A DNA stretch of 64,000 bases from Ochrobactrum sp. CM-21-5 (GTDB lineage: Bacteria; Pseudomonadota; Alphaproteobacteria; Rhizobiales; Rhizobiaceae), in assembly GCF_014253075.1 (NCBI RefSeq), contig NZ_JACLZJ010000005.1:62001-126000 (forward strand), given 5' to 3'. The stretch's first letter is position 1, and every line of letters begins with the position of its first letter. Position numbers and translations under genes: made by a program. The notes under the pieces were generated by a model. It was not told the DNA's origin. It was given only the letters and a program-made list of their open reading frames with translations, and did no database searches. This document shows positions 28,752 through 37,519 of this stretch, piece after piece.

Positions 28752-29957
28752 ATGAAGGAATGGCTCAGCGGTTTCGTGGGTGAAAGCGCGGCAAATATTG
28801 TCGGCTTCATCCTTATATTTGCGATCATTCTTGGCGGAATTTTCGTTGTTCTCAGTATTATTCGCCGCTTTGGCAGAGGCTCGTTCGCCGCGAACGGTCG
28901 CTCGCGTCAGCCGCGTCTGTCCGTGATGGATGCAGCTGCCGTCGATAATCGCCGCAAACTTGTTCTGATCCGGCGTGACGATGTGGAGCATCTGCTTCTT
29001 ATTGGCGGACCGACAGACGTGGTCGTCGAGCAGAATATCGTCATGGAAAGCCGAGCTCATCAACGCGTCCCGTCCTCCCGCATTGAACCAGAACATATCG
29101 AACGTTTTCGCCAGCACGAAGCGAGCATCACTGTCGAGAAAAGCGAACGCCCGGCCCTTTCTTTGCAAACACAGCCAGCTTCCGCAGAGACGAACGAAGC
29201 AATTCAGCTGAATTCACCGATCGAAACGCCCGGCTATGACAAGCGGGAACGGGAGTCGGAGCAGTTCCGGACACCTCCCTCGCAGCCTCCTGCAGCCCCG
29301 CCTGCACCTGTGCCTCCAGCACCTCCCCGTCCGCAAACGCAGGCCACCCCGATTCCCCAGCCTCAACCTCGGCAAACGACACCCAGCTATCCGCCCCAGC
29401 CGCGCACAGTGCTGCCACCGCAGCCTATGCAGCCACAATCACAAGCACAGGCACCTCGCTCTCATCCCGCCTACCCGCTCAGTCAGGTGTCGCGAGGCGT
29501 TGTAAGCTCCACATCAGGCGTTGTCGCAGGAGCAGTCGCAGCAACGGCTGCTACCGGCAGTCTCGGCAATATCGTGCCGGATCGTGAGCCCGCCATCTCC
29601 CGGCGTTCAGAAGCCCCCGAACTTGCAAGTCCGGCAGTATCGGTTTCCGAAGCTCCGAAATTCAGCAGCCCAGTGGAAACCGCTCCAGTACCCGCAACGT
29701 CCGATGACGATCTGGAAGACCTTGGCGGCGCACTGCATGATGCAATCATGGCTGATCTGGAAGTCGAAACCTCGACCACCGAAACGACGAAAGAGCCGGA
29801 GAATGCAGAAGCGGAGCTTTTCGAGAGTGAGCTTCTGAGTTCCCTCAATATCTCCGCGACAGATGCCAGCACCGACAAAGCGTCGAAGGACAATATCGAG
29901 GATGAAATGGAGAAGCTTCTGGGAGAGCTGACGAGAGACGAAACCCGCAACAGATAA
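28752..29957 (+). CDS. FliO-family flagellar biosynthesis-like membrane protein with long disordered tail
   Basis: A 401-residue protein: one membrane span near the N-terminus (IVGFILIFAIILGGIFVVLS), then a FliO/YscJ-like cytoplasmic module (MDAAAVDNRRKLVLIRRDDV and HLLLIGGPTDVVVEQNIV). From about residue 125 a very long Pro/Gln/Ala-rich region follows, with an acidic end (residues 315-401). Classic FliO proteins are near 100-150 residues, so the tail is unusual. Flagellar genes are absent around it; it stands beside cckA and dksA. Therefore a role in flagellar export is only suggested by the N-terminal module. Confidence 0.75.
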   Translation: MKEWLSGFVGESAANIVGFILIFAIILGGIFVVLSIIRRFGRGSFAANGRSRQPRLSVMDAAAVDNRRKLVLIRRDDVEHLLLIGGPTDVVVEQNIVMESRAHQRVPSSRIEPEHIERFRQHEASITVEKSERPALSLQTQPASAETNEAIQLNSPIETPGYDKRERESEQFRTPPSQPPAAPPAPVPPAPPRPQTQATPIPQPQPRQTTPSYPPQPRTVLPPQPMQPQSQAQAPRSHPAYPLSQVSRGVVSSTSGVVAGAVAATAATGSLGNIVPDREPAISRRSEAPELASPAVSVSEAPKFSSPVETAPVPATSDDDLEDLGGALHDAIMADLEVETSTTETTKEPENAEAELFESELLSSLNISATDASTDKASKDNIEDEMEKLLGELTRDETRNR

Positions 29958-30033
29958 GCGGACGCCGCGCTGGCAATATCCAAGCTCGACGCTGCTTTTG
30001 CGAGAATGACTTCGCATCTCTATCTATTCATAT

Positions 30034-30063
30034 AAAAAGGCTGCGGTACACCGCAGCCTTTTT
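30034..30063 (+). terminator. Terminator between the FliO-like gene and dksA
   Basis: A perfect 13-bp stem (30034-30046 with 30051-30063, arms AAAAAGGCTGCGG / CCGCAGCCTTTTT) with loop TACA. T-tracts on both strands make it bidirectional, serving the convergent dksA as well. Confidence 0.9.
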
Positions 30064-30186
30064 AATTTTGTGCATTCGACATCGATGCATCGAACAAGTC
30101 CGAAAAGTGTAACATGCTCTTCGGATAATGGTGTCCGCATGTCAAAGCTCTGAAGTTCCGCTCTGTATCTTCAGAAGGGAAAAGCT

Positions 30187-30603
30187 CTAATCATCACGAT
30201 ACACTTTTTCGCGACGCTCATGACGCTCCTGCGCTTCAATCGAGAGCGTAGCTATCGGTCGTGCATCCAGCCGCTTCAAACTGATAGGCTCACCGGTTTC
30301 TTCGCAAAAACCATATGTTCCTTCATCAATCCGGCTCAAAGCAGCATCGATTTTGGAGATCAGCTTACGCTGCCGGTCACGAGCACGCAGCTCAATCGCC
30401 CGATCCGTTTCGGAGGAAGCCCTGTCCGCCAGATCGGGATGGTTTGCATTTTCCTGCTGCAGCGCTTCAAGGGTTTCACGCGCTTCGCGCAGAATATCGT
30501 TCTTCCACGCAACCAGTTTTGCGCGGAAATAAGACTTCTGCCGTTCATTCATGAACGGTTCGTCTTCAGTGGGCCTATAGTCAAGGTCGATTAATTCACT
30601 CAT
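30187..30603 (-). CDS. dksA: RNA polymerase-binding transcription factor DksA
   Basis: Binds the RNA polymerase secondary channel with ppGpp, tuning rRNA and amino-acid promoters. The 138-residue protein has the coiled-coil segment with the DLADRASSETDRAIELRARD motif (acidic tip) and the C-terminal globular domain GTYGFCEETGEPISLKRLDA. Only one of four zinc-ligand cysteines of E. coli DksA remains (FCEET... and SIEAQ in place of Cys pairs), as known for many alphaproteobacterial members; a cysteine-poor, zinc-independent fold is expected. Start at 30603 fits homologues. Sits alone, converging on the FliO-like gene. Confidence 0.95.
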   Translation of the reverse strand: MSELIDLDYRPTEDEPFMNERQKSYFRAKLVAWKNDILREARETLEALQQENANHPDLADRASSETDRAIELRARDRQRKLISKIDAALSRIDEGTYGFCEETGEPISLKRLDARPIATLSIEAQERHERREKVYRDD

Positions 30604-31001
30604 TCTGAATCACCCCACATCTAGGAGACGCGAGCGGTTATATAAGTCCATCGCAACAAGGACACAACATCAAACCGTCTCATCTCACTACTTTTTAGTG
30701 CACTAAATTTATGCGATTTTGCAAAAAAAATAAGCAGACTGCACTTATCTCAAAAACATTGTGTGTTAGACTTCCTGAACAACTTCAAATAATTGCGGCT
30801 AACGCCTTAACGGAAAACCTATTGCTATGTTTGTGTCTGAATGGCGCACTTATCTGCCCAATAAAGCAGCAAAATAAACTGTGAACAAAAGGCGAAAGCC
30901 GCGTATTCCTGAAAAATACCCCGCCAACTGCAAGCAATTTTCCGAAAACTGTGGCATTAAATGGTTGAAACTGGCGTCGACCACAGCAGGAAATCTCTCC
31001 C
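30604..31001. other. Divergent spacer of dksA and the SixA-like gene, with a 14-bp palindrome
   Basis: The perfect palindrome TTTAGTGCACTAAA is at 30694-30707, about 90 nt before dksA. No gene is seen in the rest, which is AT-rich near 30720-30760. Confidence 0.4.
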
Positions 31002-31511
31002 ATGAGTCGCCTTCTTCTACTCCGACATGCCAAAGCCGCCTGGGCAAAACCGGGAACAAAGGACTTTAACAGACCTCTTGATGTACAAGGATTAGCTTCG
31101 CTTGATGGTCTGGCCCATGCGATGCAGTTTGCCGGCATCATTCCCGATCGTGTCGTCTTTTCCGGAGCCCGCCGGACACGGGAAACGGCCTTCGGTCTGA
31201 TCGGTAAACTCGGCCTCTCCGTGGAAGCAATCGCCGATGACGCGCTCTACAACGCAGGCCCCGGAAAATATATGCAATCCGTTCGCCAGAACGGCGATGT
31301 CGAAACCCTTATGCTGGTGGGGCACAATCCAAGCATTGAAGATCTCGCACTGGCTCTTTGCAGCGATGGCGAGAAGAGCGCCATCCAACGGCTCCATTCA
31401 GGATTTCCGACAGCCGCTCTTGCGACCATTTCCTTCGGGAAATTGCTGCCAGAAATTGACAGAGAAGATGGTTTTCTTGAGAGCTTTCCGTCTCCAATCG
31501 GAAAAGCGTAA
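31002..31511 (+). CDS. SixA-like histidine phosphatase
   Basis: A 169-residue histidine phosphatase (phosphoglycerate-mutase superfamily). The catalytic RHAK (LLLLRHAKAAWAKPGTKDFN) is at the N-terminus, and the second histidine is in MLVGHNPSIEDLALAL. This is the SixA type, which in E. coli dephosphorylates phosphohistidines of PTS/phosphorelay proteins; the real target here is unknown. ATG at 31002 follows GGAAATCTCTCCC with weak ribosome-binding sequence. It precedes the ycjX-like gene by 85 nt on the same strand. Confidence 0.88.
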   Translation: MSRLLLLRHAKAAWAKPGTKDFNRPLDVQGLASLDGLAHAMQFAGIIPDRVVFSGARRTRETAFGLIGKLGLSVEAIADDALYNAGPGKYMQSVRQNGDVETLMLVGHNPSIEDLALALCSDGEKSAIQRLHSGFPTAALATISFGKLLPEIDREDGFLESFPSPIGKA

Positions 31512-31596
31512 AGGCAAATGGCAAGTTTCCTTGTCACGGCAATCTTCTAGACCCTATCTATACCCCTGACAGATCGACAATTGCGGCGAGGTATAA

Positions 31597-33054
31597 TTGG
31601 CAAAGCTCACCAGTTTCGGAGATGAGGCGAAGATCGCCCTCGATACTCTGACAGATCGTGCAACGGGACTGATCGCTCCTTCGCTCCGCCTGGGCGTGAC
31701 GGGGCTTTCGCGGGCGGGCAAGACGGTTTTCATCACCGCTCTGGTGCACAATATGCTGCATGGCGGCAGGCTGCCGATGTTCGAAGCCTATAAATCAGGG
31801 CGCATCTCGCGCTCCCTGCTTGAGCCGCAACCAGATGATGCTGTTCCCCGTTTTCAATACGAAGAGCATCTTTCAGCGCTGATCGATGAGCGCATATGGC
31901 CGGATTCCACGCGTGCTATTTCCCAGCTTCGACTTACCATTGAATATGAATCTGCTTCCGCCTGGGGACGGTGGCTGTCACCGGGGCGGCTTTCCGTCGA
32001 TATTGTCGATTATCCGGGAGAATGGCTTCTGGACCTTCCTTTGCTCGGAAAAAATTATTTAGAATTCAGCGCGGACTCCTTTGCCCTCGCGCATGAACCG
32101 ACCCACAAGGATTTGGCCGCCGACTGGCTGGCGGAAGCCGAAACCGTCAACGCAGGTGACCAGGCTGACGAGTTGTCGGCGCAACGTCTCGCCAGAAGTT
32201 TCACTGCCTATTTGCGTGCTGGCAAAGCCGACGAGCGCGCGCTCTCGACCCTGCCGCCCGGCCGTTTTCTGATGCCCGGCGATCTGGACGGCTCGCCGGC
32301 TTTGACCTTTGCCCCTCTCCCCGGGCTCAAGCCCGACCATCTGAAATCTGGCACCCTCGCCGCCATGATGGAACGGCGCTATGAAGCCTACAAAACCCAC
32401 GTGATAAAGCCATTCTTTCGCGAACATATTGCTCGCCTCGACAGGCAGATCGTATTGATAGACGCCATGCAGGCCATGAATGCAGGCGGCGCAGTGGTGG
32501 CGGACCTCGAACGCGCCCTCGCCGATATCCTTTCCTGTTTTCGTCTGGGCAGTTCCAATCTTCTGACCGGCCTCGTACAGCGCCGTATCGGACGAATTCT
32601 GGTTGCAGCCACGAAAGCTGACCATCTGCATCATGAAAGTCACGACCGTTTGCAAGCCATCGTACGACGGCTTGTCGAACGTGCGATAAAACGTGCGGAT
32701 TTTTCCGGCGCGGACATCGAGGTTCTTGCCATGGCTGCTGTGCGCGCAACTCGCGAAGCAACCATAATGCAGGGCAAGGATGCATTGCCGGTCATCGTGG
32801 GAACGCCACTTAAGGGCGAACGAATCGACGGAGAAACCTTCGATGGTGAAACAGAAACAGCTATATTTCCCGGAGATTTACCAAAAAATCCTAATGTAGT
32901 GTTTGAAATATCATCCAGCGACGAACCTGCAATCCGTTTTGTCCGCTTTCGCCCGCCGAGTCTGGAGCGCACAGCGGAAGGGCTGACACTTTCTCTGCCG
33001 CACATCCGGCTTGATCGCGCCTTGCAATTTCTGATCGGGGACCGTCTTGCATGA
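31597..33054 (+). CDS. YcjX-family P-loop GTPase-like protein
   Basis: A 485-residue YcjX/stress protein family member (DUF463). A Walker A loop is seen at LGVTGLSRAGKTVFITALVH and a Walker B-like VDIVDYPGEWLLDLPLLGKN. TTG at 31597 is used because GCGAGG lies 6 nt before it. In enterobacteria YcjX and YcjF are stress-induced and their functions poorly known. It overlaps the following DUF697 gene by 4 nt (ATGA), a conserved pairing that supports a joint role. Confidence 0.88.
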   Translation: MAKLTSFGDEAKIALDTLTDRATGLIAPSLRLGVTGLSRAGKTVFITALVHNMLHGGRLPMFEAYKSGRISRSLLEPQPDDAVPRFQYEEHLSALIDERIWPDSTRAISQLRLTIEYESASAWGRWLSPGRLSVDIVDYPGEWLLDLPLLGKNYLEFSADSFALAHEPTHKDLAADWLAEAETVNAGDQADELSAQRLARSFTAYLRAGKADERALSTLPPGRFLMPGDLDGSPALTFAPLPGLKPDHLKSGTLAAMMERRYEAYKTHVIKPFFREHIARLDRQIVLIDAMQAMNAGGAVVADLERALADILSCFRLGSSNLLTGLVQRRIGRILVAATKADHLHHESHDRLQAIVRRLVERAIKRADFSGADIEVLAMAAVRATREATIMQGKDALPVIVGTPLKGERIDGETFDGETETAIFPGDLPKNPNVVFEISSSDEPAIRFVRFRPPSLERTAEGLTLSLPHIRLDRALQFLIGDRLA

Positions 33055-34145
33055 GTGAGAAGACGCCACGCAAACCTGCCTCATTTACTGTGACCTCTCC
33101 TGCCGGACAGAAAATTCCGGCTGAAGATCAGGCGCCGGAAACGTTGCGCCGTCCGCGCGCGGTAAAAGATTTGGAGCACCTGGTTGCCGAAAAAGATATT
33201 TTTGAATTGAGCGATGAAGAAGCGAGCGAGCTCGAAGCGCTCGATCCCGCGCTTGAGGTGCAGGAGCGCAAGGGCTGGTCAATAAGCAGAATATTGTTTG
33301 GCGCATTGGGCATACTCGTCTCTTTTGCCATAGGCATTTGGACGGAAGACCTCATTCGCGCGCTTTTTGCACGCGCCGATTGGTTGGGCTGGACAGCTTT
33401 CGGCGTTGCGATGATTGCTCTCGTAGCTTTTCTCGCCATCATCGTTCGCGAATTTGCCGCTCTTCGTCGTCTGGCCTCGGTTCAGCATTTGCGCAAGGAA
33501 GCTGCAGATGCGGCCGAACGAGACGATATGGCATTGGCGCGCAAAACGGTCGACGCCCTGCGAAACATCGCGACAGGTCTGCCCGAAACAGCCCGCGGCC
33601 GACAGATGCTGGATGGACTGACGGGTGATATCATTGATGGACGCAATCTGATTCAGCTCGCTGAGACTGAAATCCTTCGCCCTCTCGATCGTGAGGCACG
33701 GGCACTCATTTTGAATGCATCCAAAAGGGTGTCCATTGTAACAGCGATAAGCCCGCGCGCGCTGGTCGATATCGGTTACGTGATTTTCGAATCCGCCCGG
33801 CTCATTCGCAGGCTGTCACAACTTTACGGCGGAAGACCGGGGACGCTCGGTTTCTTCAAGCTTGCACGGCGCGTTATCGCCCATCTGGCAGTCACCGGAA
33901 CACTGGCCATGGGCGATAGCGTCATCCAGCAACTGGTTGGTCACGGCCTCGCCTCCCGCCTCTCGGCGAAGTTGGGAGAAGGTGTCGTGAACGGGCTTAT
34001 GACGGCTCGCATCGGGATCGCAGCCATGGATGTGGTGCGCCCCTTCCCGTTCAACGCCGAAAAACGCCCGGGAATAAGCGACTTCATAGGAGACATCGCA
34101 CGCATCAGCGGCGAGCGGACCCCGAAGCCCGGAAACGAGAAATAA
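33051..34145 (+). CDS. YcjF-like (TIGR01620, DUF697) membrane protein
   Basis: A 364-residue inner-membrane protein with an N-terminal cytosolic region, two membrane spans (ILFGALGILVSFAIGIWTED near residue 83 and TAFGVAMIALVAFLAIIVRE near 113), and a C-terminal DUF697 domain (ALVDIGYVIFESARLIRRLS, VNGLMTARIGIAAMDVVRPF). Overlaps ycjX by 4 nt, so translation is coupled. As in other proteobacteria the pair probably acts together at the membrane; the biochemical role is unknown. Confidence 0.86.
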   Translation: MSEKTPRKPASFTVTSPAGQKIPAEDQAPETLRRPRAVKDLEHLVAEKDIFELSDEEASELEALDPALEVQERKGWSISRILFGALGILVSFAIGIWTEDLIRALFARADWLGWTAFGVAMIALVAFLAIIVREFAALRRLASVQHLRKEAADAAERDDMALARKTVDALRNIATGLPETARGRQMLDGLTGDIIDGRNLIQLAETEILRPLDREARALILNASKRVSIVTAISPRALVDIGYVIFESARLIRRLSQLYGGRPGTLGFFKLARRVIAHLAVTGTLAMGDSVIQQLVGHGLASRLSAKLGEGVVNGLMTARIGIAAMDVVRPFPFNAEKRPGISDFIGDIARISGERTPKPGNEK

Positions 34146-34427
34146 TTCCGTGCTATTTCTTGGGCGTGTAATTGACATTAGACGTGATGCAAACCAAGCA
34201 TTAACCATTCGCTCCGATTATAAGCGAACAGTGCTTCGCGTCAGAAACGAGCGATCCGGCATATAGGAAATGCTTTCCTATTCACGCCCCATCCCGCTGA
34301 ACGGCTGATAATGAAGCGAACTTTCTGACCGTCTGCGAAGCGTGCTTCGAATTCTGTCGTGACATGCTTAAGAACAATCTTTAGGAATGCGTCTCATTGA
34401 GATCGTGAATCCGGGACAGAGCTGACT

Positions 34428-34961
34428 ATGAAGAACTGCATCACTGCCTGCCTGACGCTGCTGCCCTTGTCGCTTTTGACTGCGCCGGCTCTGGCTGCCG
34501 ATAAAGACAAGCAGTTTTTCCAGACGATCGAGGGGCAATGGTCCGGTCCGGGTGAAATTGTTGCGGGAAAATACAAGGGCACGAAATTCATTTGCACGCT
34601 TGCCGGCAGCACGCCTGAAGACACCGTGGGCATGACCCTGGACGGCTCATGCCGGGTCGGTGTGTTTTCACAACCCATGAAAGCGACAGTTACCCGTGCA
34701 GGCGGCCGTTATTCAGGCAAGTTCAACGATGGGGCTGAGGGCAAAGGCCTTGACGTTACATCCGGCTCTGTCAGCGGTAACAAGGTAGTTTTTGGCCTCA
34801 ATCGCAAACAGCTGAACGGCGCCATGCTTGCACGGGTTTCCGATTCGAACACGATGAATGTGACAGTTTCCGTTCGTGTGGAAAAAGAACTTGTTCCGGT
34901 TATCGGCATGAGCCTGAAGCGTGTCGACAACATCGCGGTCGGCAGCATCGCAAAGAATTAA
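34428..34961 (+). CDS. Conserved secreted protein of unknown function
   Basis: A 177-residue protein with a clear signal peptide (CLTLLPLSLLTAPALAADKD). The mature part is beta-rich (GQWSGPGEIVAGKYKGTKFI, RYSGKFNDGAEGKGLDVTSG) and has two cysteines (FICTLAG, GSCRVG) that could form a disulfide. I do not recognise a named family; it resembles secreted proteins annotated only as hypothetical in Rhizobiales. A terminator follows inside the convergent folK gene. Confidence 0.7.
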   Translation: MKNCITACLTLLPLSLLTAPALAADKDKQFFQTIEGQWSGPGEIVAGKYKGTKFICTLAGSTPEDTVGMTLDGSCRVGVFSQPMKATVTRAGGRYSGKFNDGAEGKGLDVTSGSVSGNKVVFGLNRKQLNGAMLARVSDSNTMNVTVSVRVEKELVPVIGMSLKRVDNIAVGSIAKN

Positions 34962-34969
34962 GTAGCGAT

Positions 34970-35503
34970 TCACTCGCGCCACCAGCCCGCATCCGTGCGG
35001 GCTTTTTCTATGCCGGTACGATCACACGCGGCTACCCATTCCCCGACAGTTTTGCCCGAAATCTCCAATGAAGGCGCGATATCAGCCAACGGTATCAATA
35101 CAAAAGCTCGGTCCTGCATCCGCGGGTGTGGAAGCTCAAGCACAGCATCCTGCATTACTATCCCCCTACCCGCTGCGTCCTGCATCGCGAGAATATCGAT
35201 GTCGATGATCCGCGGCCCCCATCGTTCCAGGCGCACCCGCTTCAATGACCGTTCCACCTCCAAGCATGTCTTGATGAGCCTCAATGGTTCAAGAGACGTA
35301 TCGATAGCGACACAGGTATTATGAAACCATGCCTGATCCGTCTTGCCCCAGGGCGGCGTGCGATAAACGGGTGAAACCGCATCGATATGTGTATCGCTTC
35401 GCTGATCCAGAATGCGTATGGCCTTTGCCATCGACACAATTGGATCATTGATATTGCCGCCAAGACCAAGCCAGACGCGAAACGGTAATTTAGAGAAACT
35501 CAC
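34970..35503 (-). CDS. folK: 2-amino-4-hydroxy-6-hydroxymethyldihydropteridine pyrophosphokinase
   Basis: Activates hydroxymethyldihydropterin with ATP for folate synthesis. The 177-residue enzyme starts LPFRVWLGLGGNINDPIVSM, has RTPPWGKTDQAWFHNTCVAI, the ERWGPRIIDIDILAMQDA signature (catalytic Asp pair) and LPHPRMQDRAFVLIPLADIA. Start is a GTG at 35503 overlapping the folB stop by 4 nt. Last gene of the folP-folB-folK operon. Confidence 0.95.
   Translation of the reverse strand: MSFSKLPFRVWLGLGGNINDPIVSMAKAIRILDQRSDTHIDAVSPVYRTPPWGKTDQAWFHNTCVAIDTSLEPLRLIKTCLEVERSLKRVRLERWGPRIIDIDILAMQDAAGRGIVMQDAVLELPHPRMQDRAFVLIPLADIAPSLEISGKTVGEWVAACDRTGIEKARTDAGWWRE
34984..35007 (+). terminator. Terminator of the secreted-protein gene, inside folK
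   Basis: Perfect 8-bp stem AGCCCGCA / TGCGGGCT with tetraloop TCCG, followed by a run of five T (35003-35007). It lies within the last codons of folK on the opposite strand. Confidence 0.85.
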
Positions 35504-35859
35504 TGCGAACAGACCACGGTCACTTCAACATGATCGAGCACGCCCGGCACGGGTGCGTTAGGCTTTCTGATTGTGACTTCCGCACGCTTGATTTGCGGAA
35601 ACCGAGCAATCAGGGCCTTCCCAACGTCCAGCGCAAGCGTTTCGATCAGATAGCGCTGGCGACCGGTGATGATGTCCTGAATGACCGTAAACGCGATGCC
35701 GTAATGCACTGTGCCTTCGATGTTGTCGCTCTCCAGCGCGTCGCCCGGATCCACATCCAACACCGCATCGACATAAAAGCGCTGACCCAGCTTATGCTCT
35801 TCGTCGAAAACGCCGTGATGCGCGAAAAACGCACAGTTCTTAATTCGGATCGTGTACAC
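35500..35859 (-). CDS. folB: Dihydroneopterin aldolase
   Basis: Cleaves 7,8-dihydroneopterin to hydroxymethyldihydropterin and glycolaldehyde. A 119-residue tunnelling-fold enzyme: YTIRIKNCAFFAHHGVFDEE holds the active-site residues, then LGQRFYVDAVLDVD and VTIRKPNAPVPGVLDHVEVT at the end. Start is a GTG at 35859, 3 nt after the folP stop. Confidence 0.94.
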   Translation of the reverse strand: MYTIRIKNCAFFAHHGVFDEEHKLGQRFYVDAVLDVDPGDALESDNIEGTVHYGIAFTVIQDIITGRQRYLIETLALDVGKALIARFPQIKRAEVTIRKPNAPVPGVLDHVEVTVVCSQ

Positions 35860-35862
35860 GGC

Positions 35863-36711
35863 TTAGTTCCTATTTTCACTGAATCTGCTTTGCAGGATAG
35901 CATCAGCGACCGCAAGTGCATCTCTATTAAAAGCGACATTGTGAACACGGAAGATGTCGGCTCCTGCCAATCGAAGCGCAACCGAGGTCGCCGCCGTTCC
36001 GACATCGCGCAGCGACGGGTCGGCCTCGCCTGTGATCGTGCCGATAAACCGCTTACGGGAGGTGCCAACCAGCAAGGGATAACCGAAACGCTGCAATTCG
36101 CTTGCGCGCGCCATCAGGCGTAAATCCTCATCCTGGCTCTTGCCAAACCCGAAGCCCGGATCAAGCATGATACGCGAACGGTCAATGCCGGCCTTATCGG
36201 CAATTTTCAGCGAAGCATCGAGAAATGCAAACTGGTCTGCGATGACATCAGTGTCGGTAGCGCGGTCCCGGCTGGTATGCATGATGACCAATCCTGCCTC
36301 GGTCGCCTTTGCCACCTCTGCGATTTCCGGCTCGCGCTGCAAGCCCCACACATCATTCACGATATGGGCACCGGCTTCCACGGCCCGGCGAGCGGTGGAA
36401 GCGCGATACGTATCGATTGAGATCAGGCAGTCTCCACGCTTGGCCAAAGCTTCAACAACCGGGATGACGCGCATCGCTTCTGTTTCCGCGTCCACAGCCG
36501 CCCCGCCCGGGCGGGTCGACTCGCCACCCACATCGATAATGGCCGCACCGTCCTGCAACATTTTGTCGGCGGCAGCCAATGCTCGATCGAAATCGTTGTG
36601 ACGCCCGCCATCAGAAAAAGAATCCGGCGTGACATTCAGTATGCCCATAATCACGGATGCAGCACCCAATTCAAGGGTGCGGCCGTGAGCAAGCTGCCAT
36701 TCTTTCGACAT
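35863..36711 (-). CDS. folP: Dihydropteroate synthase
   Basis: Joins the pterin to p-aminobenzoate; target of sulfonamides. The 282-residue TIM-barrel enzyme carries ILNVTPDSFSDGGRHND, IDVGGESTRPGGAAV, ISIDTYRASTARRAVEAGAH, IMLDPGFGFGKSQDEDLRLM and VGTSRKRFIGTI in order, all intact. ATG at 36711 is chosen (AGGAAC upstream); a GTG at 36714 is equally in frame. First gene of the fol operon. Confidence 0.96.
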   Translation of the reverse strand: MSKEWQLAHGRTLELGAASVIMGILNVTPDSFSDGGRHNDFDRALAAADKMLQDGAAIIDVGGESTRPGGAAVDAETEAMRVIPVVEALAKRGDCLISIDTYRASTARRAVEAGAHIVNDVWGLQREPEIAEVAKATEAGLVIMHTSRDRATDTDVIADQFAFLDASLKIADKAGIDRSRIMLDPGFGFGKSQDEDLRLMARASELQRFGYPLLVGTSRKRFIGTITGEADPSLRDVGTAATSVALRLAGADIFRVHNVAFNRDALAVADAILQSRFSENRN

Positions 36712-36880
36712 CACAAGATGTTCCTACCCTCATTCGTTCTGGTCCGCGAATCTCTCGGCGCAACCAATCGGACTGAAAACCATTTCGTTACAAGCGTTAT
36801 AGTTCTCTTGAGGATTGCGTGCCATGCTCGCGGCAGCAAAAGATAAAGTTCATTCTGGTTTTAGAAAGAGGTGCCGGAGC

Positions 36881-37501
36881 ATGAATGTGAGAAAACAGGT
36901 TCTGGTATTGAGCGTGGCTCTCGCAATTATTGCTCCGCAAGCCGAAGCCGCATCCATTTTTCGTCAATTCAGCTATTACACCGTCAATGGCAAAACCGCA
37001 GCCGATCTGGATAAGGCACTTTCCCGTAGCGGCCCATACCTCAAAAAAACCGGACAGCATCATCCAGGTGCAGCAGAAATCCGTTTCGATGCCAAGGTTC
37101 GTTATGGCCGTGAACAGGGCAAGGCCTGCAAAGTGCAGGATGTCTACGTGAATGTGCACGCGAAAGTTTCACTTCCCCGCTGGAAGCAACGGCGCAAGGC
37201 ATCACCGGAACTCGCACTGATCTGGGATACCTTGTACCAAGACATCCGCCGTCACGAGGAAAGCCATATCGTAATCGCCCGCAGCCATGCGAGCCAGATG
37301 GAACGGGAAATTCGCGGGTTACACAGCCGCAAGGATTGCGCCACCCTGCGTACCGATATCGACCGCGTCACAACCCGGATAATGGAAGCACACGATAAGG
37401 CACAACAAAGATTCGACAAGGTTGAAACCGTGAATTTCGAGAGCCGATTCGAACGCCTGCTTACCTACCGGCTGGAACGCATGAGCGATCAGCCACACTG
37501 A
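36881..37501 (+). CDS. DUF922 secreted zinc-protease-like protein
   Basis: A 206-residue exported protein with a signal peptide (LVLSVALAIIAPQAEAASIF) and the DUF922 domain. A zinc-peptidase-like motif HEESH (DIRRHEESHIVIARSHASQM) is present, with GRSSHG-free helices after it and a cysteine in RKDCATLRTD. The domain is predicted to be a metalloprotease in annotation databases as I know them; activity is unproven. Start at 36881 has GAGG and GGAG upstream and matches the signal peptide. Faces the minus-strand flavoprotein gene, 18 nt between stops. Confidence 0.8.
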   Translation: MNVRKQVLVLSVALAIIAPQAEAASIFRQFSYYTVNGKTAADLDKALSRSGPYLKKTGQHHPGAAEIRFDAKVRYGREQGKACKVQDVYVNVHAKVSLPRWKQRRKASPELALIWDTLYQDIRRHEESHIVIARSHASQMEREIRGLHSRKDCATLRTDIDRVTTRIMEAHDKAQQRFDKVETVNFESRFERLLTYRLERMSDQPH

Positions 37502-37519
37502 GGCATCGGCGTTGGATAA

